Assembly (NCBI GenBank): GCA_965230205.1
Contig: OZ245996.1
Coordinates: forward strand, 3,658,001-3,722,000
Source: CANLBN01 sp965230205
GTDB taxonomy: Bacteria > Pseudomonadota > Gammaproteobacteria > Pseudomonadales > Cellvibrionaceae
Direction of reading: 5' to 3'
Length of the DNA: 64,000 nucleotides
Shown piece by piece: positions 17,963-26,429 of the stretch (the stretch's first letter is position 1; each line of letters opens with the position of its first letter). A model generated the notes under the pieces. It searched no databases. It was not told the origin of the DNA and saw nothing but the letters and a program-made list of their open reading frames with translations. A program made the position numbers and the translations under genes.

Positions 17963-18487
17963 TTACCACAGCCCCATTTGATTCTGACGATCACTCTCCT
18001 GCCATGTGAGTGGACTATTAGGTATTACATAGACTGGCACCCTGGCGTTGTTGAGAATTTTTTGCGAAACACTACCAAGGCTTACTGGCGGCCTCATATC
18101 AGGTGAGTTGCTTCCTACCATAATCAAGCTCGCGTCAATGTCATGAGCTACCTGCAGTATCACATCGACAGGCGGGCCTGCTTTTACAATAACCTCGCCC
18201 AAATGGATTAAATCAATGCCACCGTCTATATATTCATCAGTCAAAGCATCAACAACCTGAGCTTTTACTTCTTTCACCATCGCTTCCATACCTGTTGTTG
18301 CCATAGCATGGCTTTTTTCAGGCTCTAAATAGGCTTTTAATAAAGCGTGTCCAAGAGTACCAAGAGGTTCTATTGCATGAACAACAACGAGCTTGGCGCT
18401 ATGTTGTTTTGCAAGTTCAGCAGCATGCTGTAACAGGCAAGGGGTAAATATACTAAGGTCAACGGCTAATAAAATTGTTTTTATCAC
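17963..18487 (-). CDS. Universal stress protein (UspA family)
   Basis: 174 residues in a single Usp domain. The N-terminus KTILLAVDLS is the first beta strand with the ligand-contacting aspartate; near residues 130-160 the family signature MVGSNSPDMRPPVSLGSVSQ appears, which is an approximation of the ATP-binding G-2x-G-9x-G(S/T) motif, and then NNARVPVYVIP closes the fold. Whether it binds ATP is unclear. It is a single gene. An FNR/Anr-like box lies 68-83 bp upstream of its start, as seen for oxygen-responsive usp genes in Pseudomonas. Confidence 0.88.
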   Translation of the reverse strand: MIKTILLAVDLSIFTPCLLQHAAELAKQHSAKLVVVHAIEPLGTLGHALLKAYLEPEKSHAMATTGMEAMVKEVKAQVVDALTDEYIDGGIDLIHLGEVIVKAGPPVDVILQVAHDIDASLIMVGSNSPDMRPPVSLGSVSQKILNNARVPVYVIPNSPLTWQESDRQNQMGLW

Positions 18488-18554
18488 AAAAAATATACCT
18501 GAAAACTGGCGTTATTTAATCTATAAAGGTTAACGCCCTAGGCCCTAAATAAAA

Positions 18555-18570
18555 CCTGATCAATATCAGG
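18555..18570. promoter_or_regulatory. FNR/Anr-like box upstream of usp gene
   Basis: CCTGATCAATATCAGG is a perfect inverted repeat around a CAAT spacer, with the core TGAT-N4-ATCA of the FNR/Anr consensus (TTGAT-N4-ATCAA) and only the outer T/A replaced. It is centred about 75 bp upstream of the minus-strand usp start; a TATAGA-like -10 lies near 18520-18525. The role is inferred. Confidence 0.5.
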
Positions 18571-18725
18571 TATCTATTATTGAGGATAGCAAGGTTTTCG
18601 TTTCAGGGAAGCTTAGTGGATAGACGGATTGGTAATAGAAAGCTCTTTTATCTATCGATTTAGATAAAACCATTTATTTTTAGTGGTTATTGGATTCAAA
18701 CTTGAGTTTTTTATAACACTGGACA

Positions 18726-19619
18726 CTATTCATTAGCAATACCATGGGGAACATGCCCTGTCGCTACATGATCCTTTGCCGAATCACAATGCAATGGTTG
18801 GTCATCAAAGAATACATCGGCCCCATAAGCCCTCAAAAATTCGCCCTTGGGTAACCCTCCTAAAAATAGAGACTCGTCAATTCTTACATTCCAGGCTCTT
18901 AATGTACGGATGACTCGTTCATGGGCTGGGGCTGAGCGTGCGGTCACAAGCGCTGTTCGTATAGGGCACTCACTGCCCGCAAATTCAGCCTGCAAATTGT
19001 GCAGAGCTGACAAAAAGGCTTTAAAGGGCCCTCCCGATAATGGCTTTTTAGCTGCGGCCTTTTCATTCTCTGTGAATGCATCCAAGCCATGCTGTTTATA
19101 AATGCGCTCAGCCTCATCGGAAAAAAGAACTGCATCGCCATCAAAGGCAAATCTTAGTTGTTCTTCCTCATTCCCCCCTTGCGAAGGCAGTAGTGTCGCA
19201 GCGGCAATACCCTGCTCCAAAGCTCTTTGTACATCCGCAGCATCAAGCGAAAGGAATAAGTCACAACCAAAAGCCTCAATATATCGATAGGGGCTTTCAC
19301 CGCTGCTGAAAGCAGCACGAGTAATGTTTAATCCATAGTCCTGAATAGAATTAAAGATTCGTAAACCGGTATCAGCACTATTGCGAGACAGCAATACAAT
19401 TTCCACTAAAGGCTTTCCTAAACGCTCATTCAATCTGAGCAGCTTTTGCACTAGAGGAAAGGCATCACCAGGCTTTAGTACTTCACTTTCTCTTTCAATT
19501 TGATACTTTGAATAAGCAGCTAGCCCCTTTTCCTCAAAGACTTTATGGCTATCAGTCAAATCAAACAACGCTCTAGAAGAAATTGCGATGACCAGCTTTT
19601 TATCGTACCGCCCTGACAT
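18726..19619 (-). CDS. Cytosolic 5'-nucleotidase (5_nucleotid family, NT5C1-like)
   Basis: About 297 residues matching the bacterial proteins of the cytosolic 5'-nucleotidase I type. Landmarks are the N-terminal LVIAISSRALFDLTDSH, LLSRNSADTGLRIF in the centre, FDGDAVLFSDEAE (aspartate motif), the TARSAPAHERVIRTLR block, and the FFDDQPLHCD end. They dephosphorylate nucleoside monophosphates. I choose the ATG at 19619 because GGGG lies six bases before it; an in-frame ATG two codons upstream sits directly on that Shine-Dalgarno. It is not clearly in an operon. Confidence 0.85.
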   Translation of the reverse strand: MSGRYDKKLVIAISSRALFDLTDSHKVFEEKGLAAYSKYQIERESEVLKPGDAFPLVQKLLRLNERLGKPLVEIVLLSRNSADTGLRIFNSIQDYGLNITRAAFSSGESPYRYIEAFGCDLFLSLDAADVQRALEQGIAAATLLPSQGGNEEEQLRFAFDGDAVLFSDEAERIYKQHGLDAFTENEKAAAKKPLSGGPFKAFLSALHNLQAEFAGSECPIRTALVTARSAPAHERVIRTLRAWNVRIDESLFLGGLPKGEFLRAYGADVFFDDQPLHCDSAKDHVATGHVPHGIANE

Positions 19620-19734
19620 AACCATCCCCGGTAATTTAGTGGCTATTTACATGATTATAAACTTAAAATTTTACATTAAATAGCTAATACAACTATATGA
19701 TTAATTTGATTTTTATTAAAATATAAGCGTACAG

Positions 19735-20715
19735 CTAAGGCAGCAAAATTACTGACCCCGTCGTTACACCACTCTCTAATGTTTCGTGTGCTTTAACTGC
19801 ATCCATTAAAGCAAATTCATGCTTTACATTGATATGAATATTGCCTGCACTTACCTGCTCAAATAAAGCATCAGCCAACTCCTGCTGCTCATCAGCATCT
19901 GCAATGTAGTGCCCTAAACTTGGACGAGTGATAAAAAGAGAGCCTTTTTGAGCTAAAAGCAAGGGTGGAAAATCAGCAACAGCACCCGATGCATTGCCAA
20001 AACTGACCATCATTCCCCTGGGCTTTAGGCTATCAATGGAAGCCATAAATGTATCTTTACCGACGGAATCATACACAACATCCACACCCGCCCCGTCAGT
20101 CAGCTCTTTTACACGTTGTGGCACATCAACCTCACGATACAAAAGCACCTCATCACAGCCCTGTTGCTTTGCTAGCGCGACCTTTTCAGGGCGACCAACT
20201 GTTCCAATCACATAAGCACCTATTGATTTTGCCCACTGGGTTAAAATCGACCCAACACCACCTGCCGCTGCATGAACCAGAATTTTATGATCAGGAGACA
20301 ACGGAAAGGTTTTTAACAACAAATACGCAGCGGTCAAACCTTTAAGCATCATGGCAGCCGCTGTTTTACTGCTTATCTCATCGGGTATTTTAATTAATGA
20401 AGTTTCGGCTATAGAACGGGCCTCCGAGTATGCCCCTAAAGGTCCGGAAGCGTATACGACGCGATCGCCCGGCTTAACTCGTGTAACACCCTCACCTACT
20501 GCTTCTACAATACCTGCAGCTTCTGCTCCCATACCTGACGGCAAATCCACTGGATACAAACCAGAACGGTGGTATATATCAATGAAATTAACTCCAATAG
20601 CCTCATGGCGGACGAATACCTGACCTTTCTCCAAAGTCCCAATATTAATAGACTCATACGATAGTACACCTGCGGCACCGGTTTCAGAAAAGCGAATAGC
20701 ATTAACATCTGACAT
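19735..20715 (-). CDS. qor: NADPH:quinone oxidoreductase, zinc-less MDR family
   Basis: 326 residues, the usual length for Qor. The N-terminal GroES-like fold includes GVNFIDIYHRSGLYP and GAEAAGIVEAVGEGV; the Rossmann dinucleotide motif is HAAAGGVGSILTQWAK (about residues 148-163). The zinc-binding cysteines of alcohol dehydrogenases are absent. The family reduces quinones or enones with NADPH in the cytosol. The dcyD gene ends about 20 bp upstream on the same strand, so the two probably form an operon. Confidence 0.92.
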   Translation of the reverse strand: MSDVNAIRFSETGAAGVLSYESINIGTLEKGQVFVRHEAIGVNFIDIYHRSGLYPVDLPSGMGAEAAGIVEAVGEGVTRVKPGDRVVYASGPLGAYSEARSIAETSLIKIPDEISSKTAAAMMLKGLTAAYLLLKTFPLSPDHKILVHAAAGGVGSILTQWAKSIGAYVIGTVGRPEKVALAKQQGCDEVLLYREVDVPQRVKELTDGAGVDVVYDSVGKDTFMASIDSLKPRGMMVSFGNASGAVADFPPLLLAQKGSLFITRPSLGHYIADADEQQELADALFEQVSAGNIHINVKHEFALMDAVKAHETLESGVTTGSVILLP

Positions 20716-20734
20716 AATTTCTAACCTTATCTTT

Positions 20735-21757
20735 CTAACTTTTTATTAGCTGCTCCAAGCGCTCACGGTAAGGGAATACACCATAACCACCGCCTGTATG
20801 GATAAAAACAATATTTTTCATATGGCCTAAATTGCCTTTTTTAATTTCATTAATCAAGCCATGAAAAGCCTTACCTGTATATACCGGGTCAAGGAGTATC
20901 CCTTCTTTACTGGCAATATCGATAATGGTCTGCAGCACTTGGTCTGAGGCAATACCATAACCATCATCAATGTAATCATCATTAGTTTTTATAGAGTATT
21001 GAGTGGATAAACCATTATCAAATGCGGCCTTAAAGTGCTCTGAAAAATCCGCAATATCCGATTCTACTTTACGCGCAAAGTAAGCCGCATCATCACATAC
21101 AGCCATGCCTAATACATCACACCCCAAATTAAAATAGCGACTGCCTAAGGTTAACCCGGCTTGAGTACCACCAGAGCCTGTTGCCATAACAATAAGGTCT
21201 GGTTCGAATTGATGATCTATAAAGTCTTGCTGCAATTCAGCACAGGCGGCAAAGTAACCCCAGACGCCTACTCCATCACTAGCCCCAGTGGGAATAATAT
21301 AAGGATTGTAGCCTTGTTGCCGACACTCCTCTGCAGTGTACTCTAATATAGCTCGCAGGTTTTGTTGGTATTCTGATGTTTTATAGCAGTGAACTGACGC
21401 ACCAGCGAGATGATCCAGTAACAGATTGCCGTCTGCTGACTCCGGCGCCCCTCTGAGTACTAAATGAACAGGAATGCCCAACTGAGCTCCGACAAATGCA
21501 GTCGCCCGACAGTGATTTGACTGTAATCCTCCACAGGTAATCAAGAGGTCATGTCCTTGCCCAAGCGCATGAGCTACGGTAAATTCTAATTTACGAACTT
21601 TGTTACCACTGAGAAGAGAACCTGTTAAATCATCTCGTTTAACCCAGATTCTAGGGCCGTCCAGTTGGTCAGATAAACGCTTAAGAGGTTGAAGTGGCGT
21701 CGGTAAAGATGCCAGAGAAATACGTGGTGCCCAATGAATCGAGCTAGACTTTGTCAT
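20735..21757 (-). CDS. dcyD: D-cysteine desulfhydrase / ACC deaminase family PLP enzyme
   Basis: 340 residues of the ACC deaminase/D-cysteine desulfhydrase fold type II PLP family. SGNKVRKLEF near residue 50 holds the Schiff-base lysine, followed by CGGLQSNHCRATA and, near residue 190, ATGSGGTQAGL binding the phosphate. The length and N-terminus (LPTPLQPLKRLSDQLDGPRIWVKRDDLTG-like pattern) fit DcyD, which degrades D-cysteine to pyruvate, sulfide and ammonia; ACC deaminase activity cannot be excluded. It is followed by qor. Confidence 0.88.
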   Translation of the reverse strand: MTKSSSIHWAPRISLASLPTPLQPLKRLSDQLDGPRIWVKRDDLTGSLLSGNKVRKLEFTVAHALGQGHDLLITCGGLQSNHCRATAFVGAQLGIPVHLVLRGAPESADGNLLLDHLAGASVHCYKTSEYQQNLRAILEYTAEECRQQGYNPYIIPTGASDGVGVWGYFAACAELQQDFIDHQFEPDLIVMATGSGGTQAGLTLGSRYFNLGCDVLGMAVCDDAAYFARKVESDIADFSEHFKAAFDNGLSTQYSIKTNDDYIDDGYGIASDQVLQTIIDIASKEGILLDPVYTGKAFHGLINEIKKGNLGHMKNIVFIHTGGGYGVFPYRERLEQLIKS

Positions 21758-21928
21758 AGACTTCCCCTTATAGAAAGACTATTTAATCGATATGGATAGT
21801 CTGTAAAAATATGCCTGATTTGACTGGATAATGCACTTTTAATTTAAACTGACTGGTTTAGATGGATAATAAGAGCATTTTTCAAATGCCCTTATTACAA
21901 CTTACTTGCTTAGATAGCTTTTCTCTTC

Positions 21929-22258
21929 TTATATGCCTTTGATAGTACCCTTAGGCAGCACAGCATGAAGTGCTATTTTTTGAAATTTGAGCTCTACACC
22001 ACCAGACACTTCAAGAACCATGTAACTATCATCAACCTTAGTAACCTTACCAAGAATGCCGCCATTGGTAACGACTTCATCACCTTTACTGACACCTTCA
22101 ATAAGGCTCTGATGCTCTTTCTGACGCTTTCGCTGTGGACGAATAATCATGAAATACATCAATACAAACATGCCACCGATTAACAGTAGACTAGTAAAAC
22201 CATCACCTGCTGGTGCTCCCCCAGTTTGCGCTTCTGCGTAAGGAATTAAAAAAGACAT
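21929..22258 (-). CDS. yajC: YajC, preprotein translocase accessory subunit
   Basis: 109 residues with an N-terminal membrane segment (LLLIGGMFVLMYFMIIRPQRKRQKEH), the YajC signature RPQRKR, and the C-terminal domain VSKGDEVVTNGGILGKVTKV. YajC associates with SecDF in the inner membrane. It is unusual that tgt, secD and secF are not adjacent, although the protein itself looks complete. It is single, between dcyD and an AraC-type gene on the same strand. Confidence 0.93.
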   Translation of the reverse strand: MSFLIPYAEAQTGGAPAGDGFTSLLLIGGMFVLMYFMIIRPQRKRQKEHQSLIEGVSKGDEVVTNGGILGKVTKVDDSYMVLEVSGGVELKFQKIALHAVLPKGTIKGI

Positions 22259-22382
22259 ATCACCCCTTTTATTAGATAAATTTGAGGCGCCACTCTAACG
22301 GTTTTGCAGCTATCAGGCAATCGTTTGGGAATTATTACCGCCCTTAATGTACTTAAAGGCGGTAAAGATTATGAAAGGCAGA

Positions 22383-22805
22383 CTATACGTAGTCTCGGTA
22401 GACTTTACGGAAAACGCTGGGCGATATATTGGTCCACCGCTTAAATGCATTAGTAAAACTTGTCCTGTCTGAAAAGTCCAGATAGGCAGAAGTACTTTCG
22501 ATGCTCATGTTCTTTTCGAGCAAACATTTAATGGCGTGATTAAAACGCACCAAGTCCCGTATAGCCGCAAAACTTAGGACTTGCTGCTGTAAACGGCGTT
22601 GAAGTGTTCGTTTAGACAAATTCATATCGTCAGCTACATCTTCTATACTCAATGAGGCATTACCAATACGGCTTTGCAACACATCAAGTACTTTTCCAGC
22701 GACTCCATGAAGAGCAGGAATATGGGCTTTTTCCTTTATCTCTTCAAAGTCGTAAAAACCGACATCTACAAACGAATTGTCCGCTAGTGTACTGCTTTCA
22801 ATCAT
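22383..22805 (-). CDS. AraC-type DNA-binding protein without sensor domain
   Basis: 140 residues comprising essentially only an AraC/XylS DNA-binding domain: first helix-turn-helix at about residues 53-75 (SIEDVADDMNLSKRTLQRRL) and the second at 100-130 (SIESTSAYLDFSDRTSFTNAFKRW), ending GISPSVFRK-like (here ISPSVFRKVYRDYV). The roughly 40 N-terminal residues are too short for the usual effector domain. The ATG at 22805 follows a plausible leader, and I saw no upstream remnant of the missing domain. It may be a genuine small regulator (SoxS/MarA-like architecture). Confidence 0.75.
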   Translation of the reverse strand: MIESSTLADNSFVDVGFYDFEEIKEKAHIPALHGVAGKVLDVLQSRIGNASLSIEDVADDMNLSKRTLQRRLQQQVLSFAAIRDLVRFNHAIKCLLEKNMSIESTSAYLDFSDRTSFTNAFKRWTNISPSVFRKVYRDYV

Positions 22806-23085
22806 CCTGATACTCCTTGCGTATTATGAGATTGGCACTAGATTAAGAGCAATAAGCGGGTAATTTTGCTCACCTGCATCCATTATATGTGTATAAGTGC
22901 AAAGCACCAGAGCTAATTTATGCCCTCTATACTTTAGTCATACAAAAAATAGTCAGTTGAATAAACAAGTGCCATATATGCAATTTTAGGCGACAAAAAC
23001 CGCCTTGTCTGTGCTAAATGTCCATAAATCAATAACTAAATAATATAAATGATTTCAATAAAAAAACAGACCCTATAGAAGAAAA

Positions 23086-23559
23086 TCAGAGTTTAGTGTC
23101 AAGAAATTGCAACAATTCTTCATGGTGGTTTGCGGTTTTAAATTTGTCCATAACACCCACTAAGCGCGAATCTTTATCGATGACAAAAGTCGTTCGTATT
23201 ATTCCCATAAACTCCTTACCCATGAATTTCTTCAACCCCCAGATGCCATACTTATCGGCTATAGCATGGTCTTCATCAGATAATAGGTCAAAATTCAAAT
23301 CATGCTTATCGATAAATTTTTGTAGCCGGGGCACAGGATCCGGGCTTATACCGAAAACAACCGTGTCACGCTTTGCCAATTCTTTTTTAATATCACGGAT
23401 ACCACATGCCTGAGTTGTACAACCCGGGGTCATTGCCTTAGGGTAAAAATATATAACAATGTTCTTTTTGCCCGCATAATCCTTTAGCTTAATGGTTTCA
23501 TCGCTCTGATTTTTAAGAGCGAATACGGGTGCTTTGTTACCAATTTTAGGAAAAGACAT
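23086..23559 (-). CDS. bcp: Thiol peroxidase Bcp (peroxiredoxin Q)
   Basis: 157 residues of the peroxiredoxin Q/Bcp family. The peroxidatic motif is PKAMTPGCTTQACGIRD with the catalytic cysteine at about residue 47 and the resolving cysteine five residues later. This enzyme reduces peroxides using thioredoxin. The following FGISPDPVPRLQKF and GKEFMGIIRTTFVID blocks are typical. It sits downstream of mdh on the same strand but beyond the mdh terminator. Confidence 0.93.
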   Translation of the reverse strand: MSFPKIGNKAPVFALKNQSDETIKLKDYAGKKNIVIYFYPKAMTPGCTTQACGIRDIKKELAKRDTVVFGISPDPVPRLQKFIDKHDLNFDLLSDEDHAIADKYGIWGLKKFMGKEFMGIIRTTFVIDKDSRLVGVMDKFKTANHHEELLQFLDTKL

Positions 23560-23630
23560 AATGACTCCATATTATTTTAAGTCGTCTAAAAAATTAAATG
23601 ATTCTACGGGATATTTCGAAAAGTAGATGT

Positions 23631-23659
23631 AAAAAACGCGAGACAAGCTCGCGTTTTTT
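23631..23659 (-). terminator. Rho-independent terminator after mdh
   Basis: A twelve-base-pair perfect inverted repeat (AAAAAACGCGAG / CTCGCGTTTTTT) around ACAAG lies 22 bp past the mdh stop. It is symmetric, so it can act in both directions. Confidence 0.85.
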
Positions 23660-23680
23660 GCTTTCTTGATTAATAGTTAA

Positions 23681-24661
23681 TCAAGGAAGTAGGTGAGCAA
23701 CAGCATCACGCTCTTCTGCTAGCTCAGTTTCTGTTGCAGACATTTTTTCACGTGAAAAGTCATTAATTTCCACACCTTGTACAATTTCCCAATCGCCATT
23801 TTTACAAACACATGGGAACGAGTAGATTAAGCCTTCCTGGATACCGTAGCTACCATCGCTATATACACCCATGCTAGTCCAATCATTCTCTGGAGTGCCT
23901 AATGCCCATGTGCGAACATGGTCAATAGCAGCATTGGCTGCTGATGCGGCAGATGAAGCACCACGAGCATCGATAATAGCTGCACCGCGCTTCTGTACCG
24001 TAGGAATAAAGTCATTTTCATACCATTCTTGATCGATAAGGTCCATGGCAGGCTTACCATCAACAAGCGCATGATGAATATCCGGGTACTGAGTTGCTGA
24101 GTGGTTACCCCAGATCAATACGTTAGAAATATCATTAATGCTGGTATCAGTTTTTTGGCCCAATTGAGTCAATGCACGATTGTGGTCCAGGCGTGTCATT
24201 GCAGTAAAGTTGCGAGGATCAATGTCTGGAGCATTGCGCTGAGTAATTAAAGCATTTGTATTTGCCGGGTTACCAACCACGAGTACTTTAATATCACGAG
24301 AAGCGACTTCATTAATTGCTTTACCTTGGGCAGAGAAGATAGCTGCATTGGCTTCTAATAAATCTTTACGCTCCATTCCAGGACCACGAGGGCGTGCCCC
24401 CACTAATAATGCGTAATCTGCATCTTTAAAAGCAACCATGGCATCGTCAGTTTGAACCATACCGGCCAATAATGGGAATGCGCAATCGTCCAATTCCATT
24501 GCAACGCCTTTAAGGGCGTTTAGCGCTGGGGTAATTTCCAGCATCTGTAATATAACGGGCTGATCTTCACCTAACATTTGACCTGCTGCAATGCGGAACA
24601 ATAAGGAATAGCTGATTTGGCCAGCTGCGCCAGTAATGGCAACTCGTACGGGTGCTTTCAC
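23681..24661 (-). CDS. mdh: Malate dehydrogenase
   Basis: 326 residues of the cytosolic-like class of bacterial malate dehydrogenases. The NAD-binding motif is ITGAAGQISYSLLFRIAAG, the catalytic block NFTAMTRLDHNRA, and GNHSATQYPD contains the catalytic histidine (about residue 188). The substrate loop RPRGPGMERKDLL has the arginines expected for malate. It interconverts malate and oxaloacetate in the TCA cycle. It is monocistronic with its own terminator. A parS-like palindrome happens to lie inside its 3' part. Confidence 0.96.
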   Translation of the reverse strand: MKAPVRVAITGAAGQISYSLLFRIAAGQMLGEDQPVILQMLEITPALNALKGVAMELDDCAFPLLAGMVQTDDAMVAFKDADYALLVGARPRGPGMERKDLLEANAAIFSAQGKAINEVASRDIKVLVVGNPANTNALITQRNAPDIDPRNFTAMTRLDHNRALTQLGQKTDTSINDISNVLIWGNHSATQYPDIHHALVDGKPAMDLIDQEWYENDFIPTVQKRGAAIIDARGASSAASAANAAIDHVRTWALGTPENDWTSMGVYSDGSYGIQEGLIYSFPCVCKNGDWEIVQGVEINDFSREKMSATETELAEERDAVAHLLP

Positions 24662-24705
24662 GTTGTATCTCCAGTATGAATAATAGAAAAAGAAATGCCC
24701 TAAAC

Positions 24706-24729
24706 TTAAACCTAAATTTAAACCTAAAT
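24706..24729. repeat. Two perfect copies of a 12-bp tandem unit
   Basis: TTAAACCTAAAT is repeated twice without change, with a degenerate partial copy on each side, 45-70 bp upstream of the mdh start. Confidence 0.7.
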
Positions 24730-24825
24730 CTAAAGAAGTCGCGCATTATAGGGGATTTTGAAGTAATTTGCCTTCATTTTAAGACAATTCCTTTCACTTA
24801 AGCCCTAATCCCCTTGAAAACCAGC

Positions 24826-25443
24826 CTAAGATGGGCAGCTTTCATAACGTTCTTTAAGTGATTCATAGAGCTTTTCGGTAAATTTTTGATCAGATGAATC
24901 TAGCCCATTAACGACTTCAACCAAGTGTTCATTGTCTTCTCGTCCATCCCATATCTTTTTATAACTACCTTCTTTGTAGCCATGATCCTGACGGAAGAAA
25001 TTCAAAACATTCTTACCGACATAGCCTCGGTATAAATCTTCAAAACTCATATCCATAGACTTTACAAGAGAAACAAATAAAGGAATCGAAAAGTCTTTCT
25101 TAACTAAGGTGTCTTCCGCAAAACGTTCAAGTTGAATTTTAAAATCATCATTTGTAGAAGCTTCAAATGCGCTTTCAAGTTCCGATAATACCGCTGAAGT
25201 AGCCGTATTATTTTGAAGCAATATGCTTAATCCAAAATGCCAGATATCAATTAATTCTAATTTCACCTGCTCCACATCTGGGGACTGATGCTTCCACCAC
25301 TTCCAACCATAGTGATCCATTAATTCTGCACATTCAATCCATATGGCTCGATACCATTCAAATCTTTCCTCGCGCCAGCCATCATTGACGCGAGTATTCA
25401 TCGCATCCTGTAACTCCAGCATAATGTTCAATTGGGTTTGCAC
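24826..25443 (-). CDS. Dimeric dUTPase-like (MazG/all-alpha NTP pyrophosphatase) protein
   Basis: About 205 residues resembling dimeric dUTPases (dUTPase_2). WIECAELMDHYGWKWWK and ELIDIWHFGLS carry the acidic residues of the ExxE12-28ExxD-type metal site. Such enzymes hydrolyse dUTP/dUDP and keep uracil out of DNA. I place the start at GTG 25443 because AGGGAG lies six bases upstream; a longer frame from 25491 adds 16 residues without a ribosome site. It is preceded by a MITE-like repeat and divergent from the PAP2 gene. Confidence 0.8.
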   Translation of the reverse strand: MQTQLNIMLELQDAMNTRVNDGWREERFEWYRAIWIECAELMDHYGWKWWKHQSPDVEQVKLELIDIWHFGLSILLQNNTATSAVLSELESAFEASTNDDFKIQLERFAEDTLVKKDFSIPLFVSLVKSMDMSFEDLYRGYVGKNVLNFFRQDHGYKEGSYKKIWDGREDNEHLVEVVNGLDSSDQKFTEKLYESLKERYESCPS

Positions 25444-25552
25444 TGTTTTCTCCCTAGAATTCGAAGCGGCGATTTTATCACAGCTCAACAATTGATGAAT
25501 CGTTCAAAGATTCTCCACTTTGTCATTAAAGTGACATAAAGCCATCGTATGT

Positions 25553-25822
25553 TAGGGCCTGTTGACACTAATTGAATATCCACTGCCGGAGGCGCTTTTT
25601 TTCTCTGGCAAGGCGGAAGGAGTGAGGTTTAGTGAGTCTAAATGAGCGACTGACAACGCAGTCAGAGGGAAAAATCGCCCTGGCCCGAAGGGTTGTGGCC
25701 AAAAACGCGCCACTCTGCGTTATTTGTCGCTCATTTGGAATAACCAAGCCACACTCCTCATGCCTTGATTGGCACGTTTTTGGTCACAACAGTGGGCATT
25801 CAATTAGTGTCAACAGGCCCTA
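25553..25822. mobile_element. MITE-like element with 25-bp terminal inverted repeats
   Basis: A 25-bp segment at 25553-25577 (TAGGGCCTGTTGACACTAAT...) recurs as a perfect inverted copy at 25798-25822. Each end begins or ends in TA, as expected if TA was duplicated on insertion (IS630/Tc1-mariner style). The interior is itself a degenerate palindrome: AAATGAGCGAC near 25640 is mirrored by GTCGCTCATTT near 25728. The internal 63-residue open frame is too short and structure-driven to be a transposase. It separates the dUTPase-like and PAP2 genes. Confidence 0.8.
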
Positions 25823-25858
25823 GCCCATATTACAAGATCACTCCTAAGGGAGGCTTAT

Positions 25859-26377
25859 ATGAAACTACTACAGACGATTCAGTTATTCGATTTAAGAACC
25901 TTCGACTGGTGTCTCAAGCGTAAACATAGGCAGCTTTTTGTAGATATCAGCCGTTGGATCTCACGCACAGCTGATGGGCAATTATATATTGTTGCAGCCA
26001 TTATTTTTTCACTACTCGACGAATGGCATTTAGTTAAAATTCTCGCCGTAGGTTTTACTGCGGAACGCATCATATACTTCATACTGAAAAATCGATTGCG
26101 CCGCAATCGACCTCAACAGGCTATCCCTGGTTATAAAAGTGTGATTCAGCCATCAGACCAATTTAGCTTTCCTTCAGGACATACCTCTGCAGCATTTTTA
26201 TTAATGGGTATTGTCAGCGCCTTCTACCCTACTCTAGGTATTCCCCTGTTAATTTGGGCTATCTGGGTCGGTATTTCCCGAGTGATGCTTGGTGTGCATT
26301 TCCCTACTGATAGTGTTGCTGGTGCCATATTAGGTTATAGCATCAGTCAATCTTGTTTAAATCTAATGATCGCTTAG
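25859..26377 (+). CDS. PAP2 family phosphatase
   Basis: 172 residues with four to five membrane segments and all three PAP2 signatures: KNRLRRNRP (around residue 78), FPSGHTSAA (around 104) and SRVMLGVHFPTD (around 142). This class dephosphorylates lipid phosphates such as phosphatidate, PGP or undecaprenyl diphosphate at the inner membrane. The next gene, on the same strand 52 bp downstream, is a glycosyltransferase-like protein, so a lipid or envelope role is likely, though the substrate is unknown. Confidence 0.9.
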   Translation: MKLLQTIQLFDLRTFDWCLKRKHRQLFVDISRWISRTADGQLYIVAAIIFSLLDEWHLVKILAVGFTAERIIYFILKNRLRRNRPQQAIPGYKSVIQPSDQFSFPSGHTSAAFLLMGIVSAFYPTLGIPLLIWAIWVGISRVMLGVHFPTDSVAGAILGYSISQSCLNLMIA

Positions 26378-26429
26378 GATTCGCTAAGCGATTTCCTTTA
26401 CCTCTCTTACTAATAGAAAGAATATATTT

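Noticed and set aside
23744..23759. Second parS-like palindrome in mdh
   Set aside because: It matches only 13 of 16 positions and is within a coding stretch (FSREK), so it is weak evidence for ParB binding.
25632..25823. 63-residue plus-strand open frame inside the MITE
   Set aside because: It is fixed by the palindromic element, has no ribosome site and does not resemble a transposase.
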